Of a DNA stretch of 64,000 nucleotides, positions 61,301-64,000 are shown piece by piece. Origin of the DNA: Molossus alvarezi (lineage: Eukaryota; Chordata; Mammalia; Chiroptera; Molossidae); NCBI GenBank assembly GCA_037176705.1, contig CM073885.1, positions 219,430,290-219,494,289 of the forward strand. Reading direction: 5' to 3'. Below the pieces are notes generated by a model. That model ran no database searches, had not been told where the DNA came from, and worked only from the letters and a program-made list of their open reading frames with translations. Position numbers and translations under genes: made by a program. Every line of letters starts with the position of its first letter. Position 1 is the first letter of the stretch.

Positions 61301-62163
61301 GTAATGAACTGTGCACTCTTGTCCAGACAGTTTTTCTCTAGCGACCGTTCCCTGTCTTTTCACGATGCAAGGAGGAGAGTCTCGGTGAAAAGATGAAATG
61401 GGGGAAGTGTTTGTTCTGCCTCTCTGCTTCCTGTATTTGTGACTCTGAGGTGCCAAGGAGAGGGCCTGGGATGACTTTGGGAAGAAAGAGAGAGAAGAAA
61501 GGAGAGAAATGAAAGGGTTAAAATTCGATGGCGGTGGTGGTGTTGGATAATGAGAGTGGAAGAAAGAGTCCCAGGAACTGGTGGAAGCAATCGAAGCGGT
61601 TTATCCCTCCTGTCAGCGGTGGGTTCTTGCTGGTTGACATGCTGTACCTAGAGTGCACATACTGTATTTACGTGGATTTATGATTACTCTGGATATGTAA
61701 AAGGATTTTTAAACTAATAGCAGCTTTCTTTTCATGTTTTTAAGAATATATGTGTAAGCTAAAACGATTGGATGAAAATACAGCAAAATGAATACTACTT
61801 TTAAATTTATTTTCATATCCTACTTTTTTTTCACTTAACATTGTTACTTAAGCATTTATTCAGGTTAATAAATATACTTCAGAACCACAGAATATTACAA
61901 AGCTATGCAAAATGTTTTGGTTTTGCTTTCATGGGGCTGAATTTTGTATTTAATGAGTATATAAATTACTTCTACTATTTTGCTGTTATATATCACTGAA
62001 ACAAACATAAATGTACTAAACTTTTTTTCTTTTCAAAACTGACTTCGCTGACACTCAGCATGAGTGCAGCTGCAGAGCAGCATTAAGATATTATGTGGCG
62101 CAGCCCTAGGGGTGGGTTTCTAATCCACCTCCACTGTTGACACCCAGGGAGCCTGGTTACACT

Positions 62164-62180
62164 CCTAGCAGATGGCGCTG
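62164..62180 (+). promoter_or_regulatory. Possible CTCF-binding site
   Basis: CCTAGCAGATGGCGCTG closely fits the CTCF core (CCASYAGRKGGCGCT). It sits in a locally GC-rich block (62040-62220) within A/T-rich DNA and not in a recognised SINE. Prediction by eye only. Confidence 0.4.
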
Positions 62181-63130
62181 CTGCTCACGCAGCTGCTGAC
62201 GGAGCAGCCCAGGGATTGAAAGACATGCTTAAACAGGGTTAATACAAGGCCTTTAGAAAGACAGCTGGTCTGTAGTACCATCAGAGGTCAGAAGGTTAGT
62301 ACATTTCCCTGAAAACAGCGGACACCCAGAGTTAGGATCTGTGAAAGCCATGCAGGGAAAGGAGAAAGCAGAAAGGTTTTATTTAAGGGAGCCATTGAAT
62401 GAGAGGGTAGATTGTACTAGGTAAAATATAGCAACTACCAAATATGGTAGAGGGGGATGGGGAAATGAAGGAAGACAGAGACAAGGATGGCAGGACACTG
62501 CCTCCCCTCCCCGCCTCCGCTCTTGAGATGTGGAGAGAGACCATGCCCCCAGCCCATTTCCCAACTCCAAGGTCCATTGTCCTATGTTTTGCCAGTATGT
62601 GGATGTGATTTAGGAGAGCTTCAGTCTTTCCAGGCTAGCACACACTTAACATGGCTAATTCACACTGTAAGAGGCTACAGTGGGATGTTGCTGAGTTGGA
62701 AGAAGATAGTAATGTCTGGAAGTTAAAATCTCCAGGACAGTGGCTGACATCTGCTGCAGTCCAGTTCTGAAAATGTGCTGACGATTTCTTCTTTGTGGAG
62801 CAGTGATAGATGCTGTAGGGGTTTGAAATGAAAAACAAAATGAGACAGTCTTAGTTTATTATGTAATTTAAAGTATAAGGATGGTGTACAGAGGAATTAG
62901 ATGCACCGGTGGCCGAGAATCCAGGTAACTGAGAAAACTGGTGCAGAGAAAGTGGTGGGAGGTTCAGAAGTAAGAGAGAAACAATGATCAGTGAGGAAGA
63001 CTGGATTTTTGTAAAAGACGTGGGAAAACATTACCAAAGATGTTGGAGTGCATTGCAAATGGAGTAAGTCAACCTATTCTCAACTTCAGTTTCTGGCATA
63101 AAATAGTGTCCCATAAAAATATTTTGACTA

Positions 63131-63342
63131 GCCCAGCCAGTGTGAGCATCGTCCCACAGACTGAGAGGTCCTGGTTTTATTCCTGGTCAGGATACATGCC
63201 TGGGTTGCAGGCTTGACCCTCAGTGGGGGGGCGTGCAGGAGGTGGCCAATCAATGTTTCTCTATCATCAATGTTTCTATCTCTCCCCTTCTCCCTTCCTC
63301 TCGATCTAAAATATCAATAAAAACATATTTTAAAAAATATAG
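63131..63342 (+). mobile_element. VES-type SINE, older subfamily
   Basis: GCCCAGCCAGTGTGAGCATC head with part of the A-box region missing, TTTTATTCCTGGTCAGGATA, CT-rich block, A-rich tail. The only + strand SINE downstream of CNOT6L. Confidence 0.78.
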
Positions 63343-63377
63343 AGAGACTATTTGAGGACCCAGTCTTTATATGGCCT

Positions 63378-63870
63378 ATAGAATGATAGCTCATGGGCTT
63401 TAATGCTAGTCAGACTTGGGTTCAAATGTCAACCTAATTCTTTTTTATTTTTTTTTTATCCTCACCTGAGGACATTTTTCCATTTTTTGTTCAGGTAGAG
63501 TGGGAGGGAGAGAGAAGAACAGAGAGAGAGAGAGAAACATCGACGTTTCAGGAACACATCGAGTGGCTGCCACCCGCACAACCGACCAGGGCCGGGGACA
63601 AACTGCAACCGAGGTACCTGCCCTTAGCGGGAACCGAACCTGGGTCTTTCAGGACTGCAGGCCGACGCTCTAACCGCTGAGCCAAACCGGCCAGGGCAAA
63701 TGTCAACCTAATTCTTAGCTGTGTGGCCTTGAATAAATTACTCAATCTCTCTGATGACTTCCCTTAAAAATTTATCTATAAAAATGGAGACTATAAGAAT
63801 GGACTTCACAAAGTTGTTGTAAGAATTAACTAGGAAAATGTGTTAATACACTTGCTAGGCAAAGGCTAGG
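63378..63870 (+). mobile_element. MIR SINE, split by a VES SINE
   Basis: Left part to 63442 includes AGTCAGACTTGGGTTCAAAT; right part from 63717 includes AGCTGTGTGGCCTTGAATAA and AAAGTTGTTGTAAGAATTAA. Removing the insert at 63443 restores MIR order. Confidence 0.8.
63443..63697 (-). mobile_element. Young VES SINE inside a MIR
   Basis: Near-consensus reverse copy. Perfect 19-bp duplication AAATGTCAACCTAATTCTT at 63424-63442 and 63698-63716, one of the longest here. Confidence 0.96.
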
Positions 63871-64000
63871 ATTCTATTTCCCTTGCCTTCACCTCCATAA
63901 GGCACCCTGGTCCTACGTCTATGCAGCCTCTCGCTGACTCCTTGGTAACACCAGAGGGAGACATCATCCCATTCTTGCATCAGGGGCTTTCAGGAGTGAG

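Larger units (their letters stand above)
57661..64000. other. Intergenic DNA downstream of CNOT6L
   Basis: No gene is recognised. In human the next gene in this direction is CXCL13, about 100 kb away, so none is expected here. Besides the SINEs and MIR listed, 58850-59350 (for example TCTGGTGGGAACTTGTGCAA) looks like an ancient LTR-like repeat I cannot name. The stretches 59500-62000 and 62200-63100 show nothing recognisable. Confidence 0.55.

Overview
The window is nuclear DNA from a mammal, almost certainly a bat of the vespertilionid lineage. About twenty copies of a tRNA-derived SINE with the VES layout are present (tRNA-like head with A and B boxes, CT-rich tail region, A-rich 3' end), together with young L1 elements. 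Alu- or B1-type SINEs are absent. No bacterial, viral or organellar genes are seen.

Left third (1-24.3 kb): the 3' half of one host gene on the + strand, CNOT6L, a catalytic deadenylase subunit of CCR4-NOT. Four coding exons (5773-5924, 9229-9456, 11926-12128, 17090-17302) join in frame and encode residues 292-555 of the 555-residue protein. They carry the nuclease residues H360, D410, N412, D489 and H529. Earlier exons lie upstream of the window. Introns hold SINEs, MIR, a MaLR LTR, a hAT MITE and two Tigger-type DNA transposons. The stop codon is followed by about 7 kb free of recognisable transposons, read here as a long 3' UTR ending near an AATAAA at 24313.

Right two thirds (24.4-64 kb): intergenic DNA dominated by L1 elements, all on the - strand. 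L1-A (27181-33000) is a full-length copy with a perfect 12-bp target-site duplication and both ORFs open, but its ORF2 lacks nine residues in the reverse transcriptase just after the FADD motif. From 36.4 to 56.25 kb lies a nested stack. An old L1 (E) was split by a full-length L1 (F). F was split by a 5'-truncated L1 (C), by a half-L1 carrying ORF1 without ORF2 (D), and by SINEs. C was then split by another full-length L1 (B). Removing the inserts restores F to about 5.9 kb, the same length as A and B. From 56.9 to 64 kb there is an L1 5' UTR fragment, further SINEs, a MIR split by a SINE, a possible CTCF site at 62.16 kb and unassigned DNA.

No new gene system was found. The observations most worth a second look are the RT deletion in L1-A, the inverted internal copy and two-part tail of L1-B, the half-L1, and the nesting order. 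Names of repeat families come from recognition of sequence features, not from a database search.
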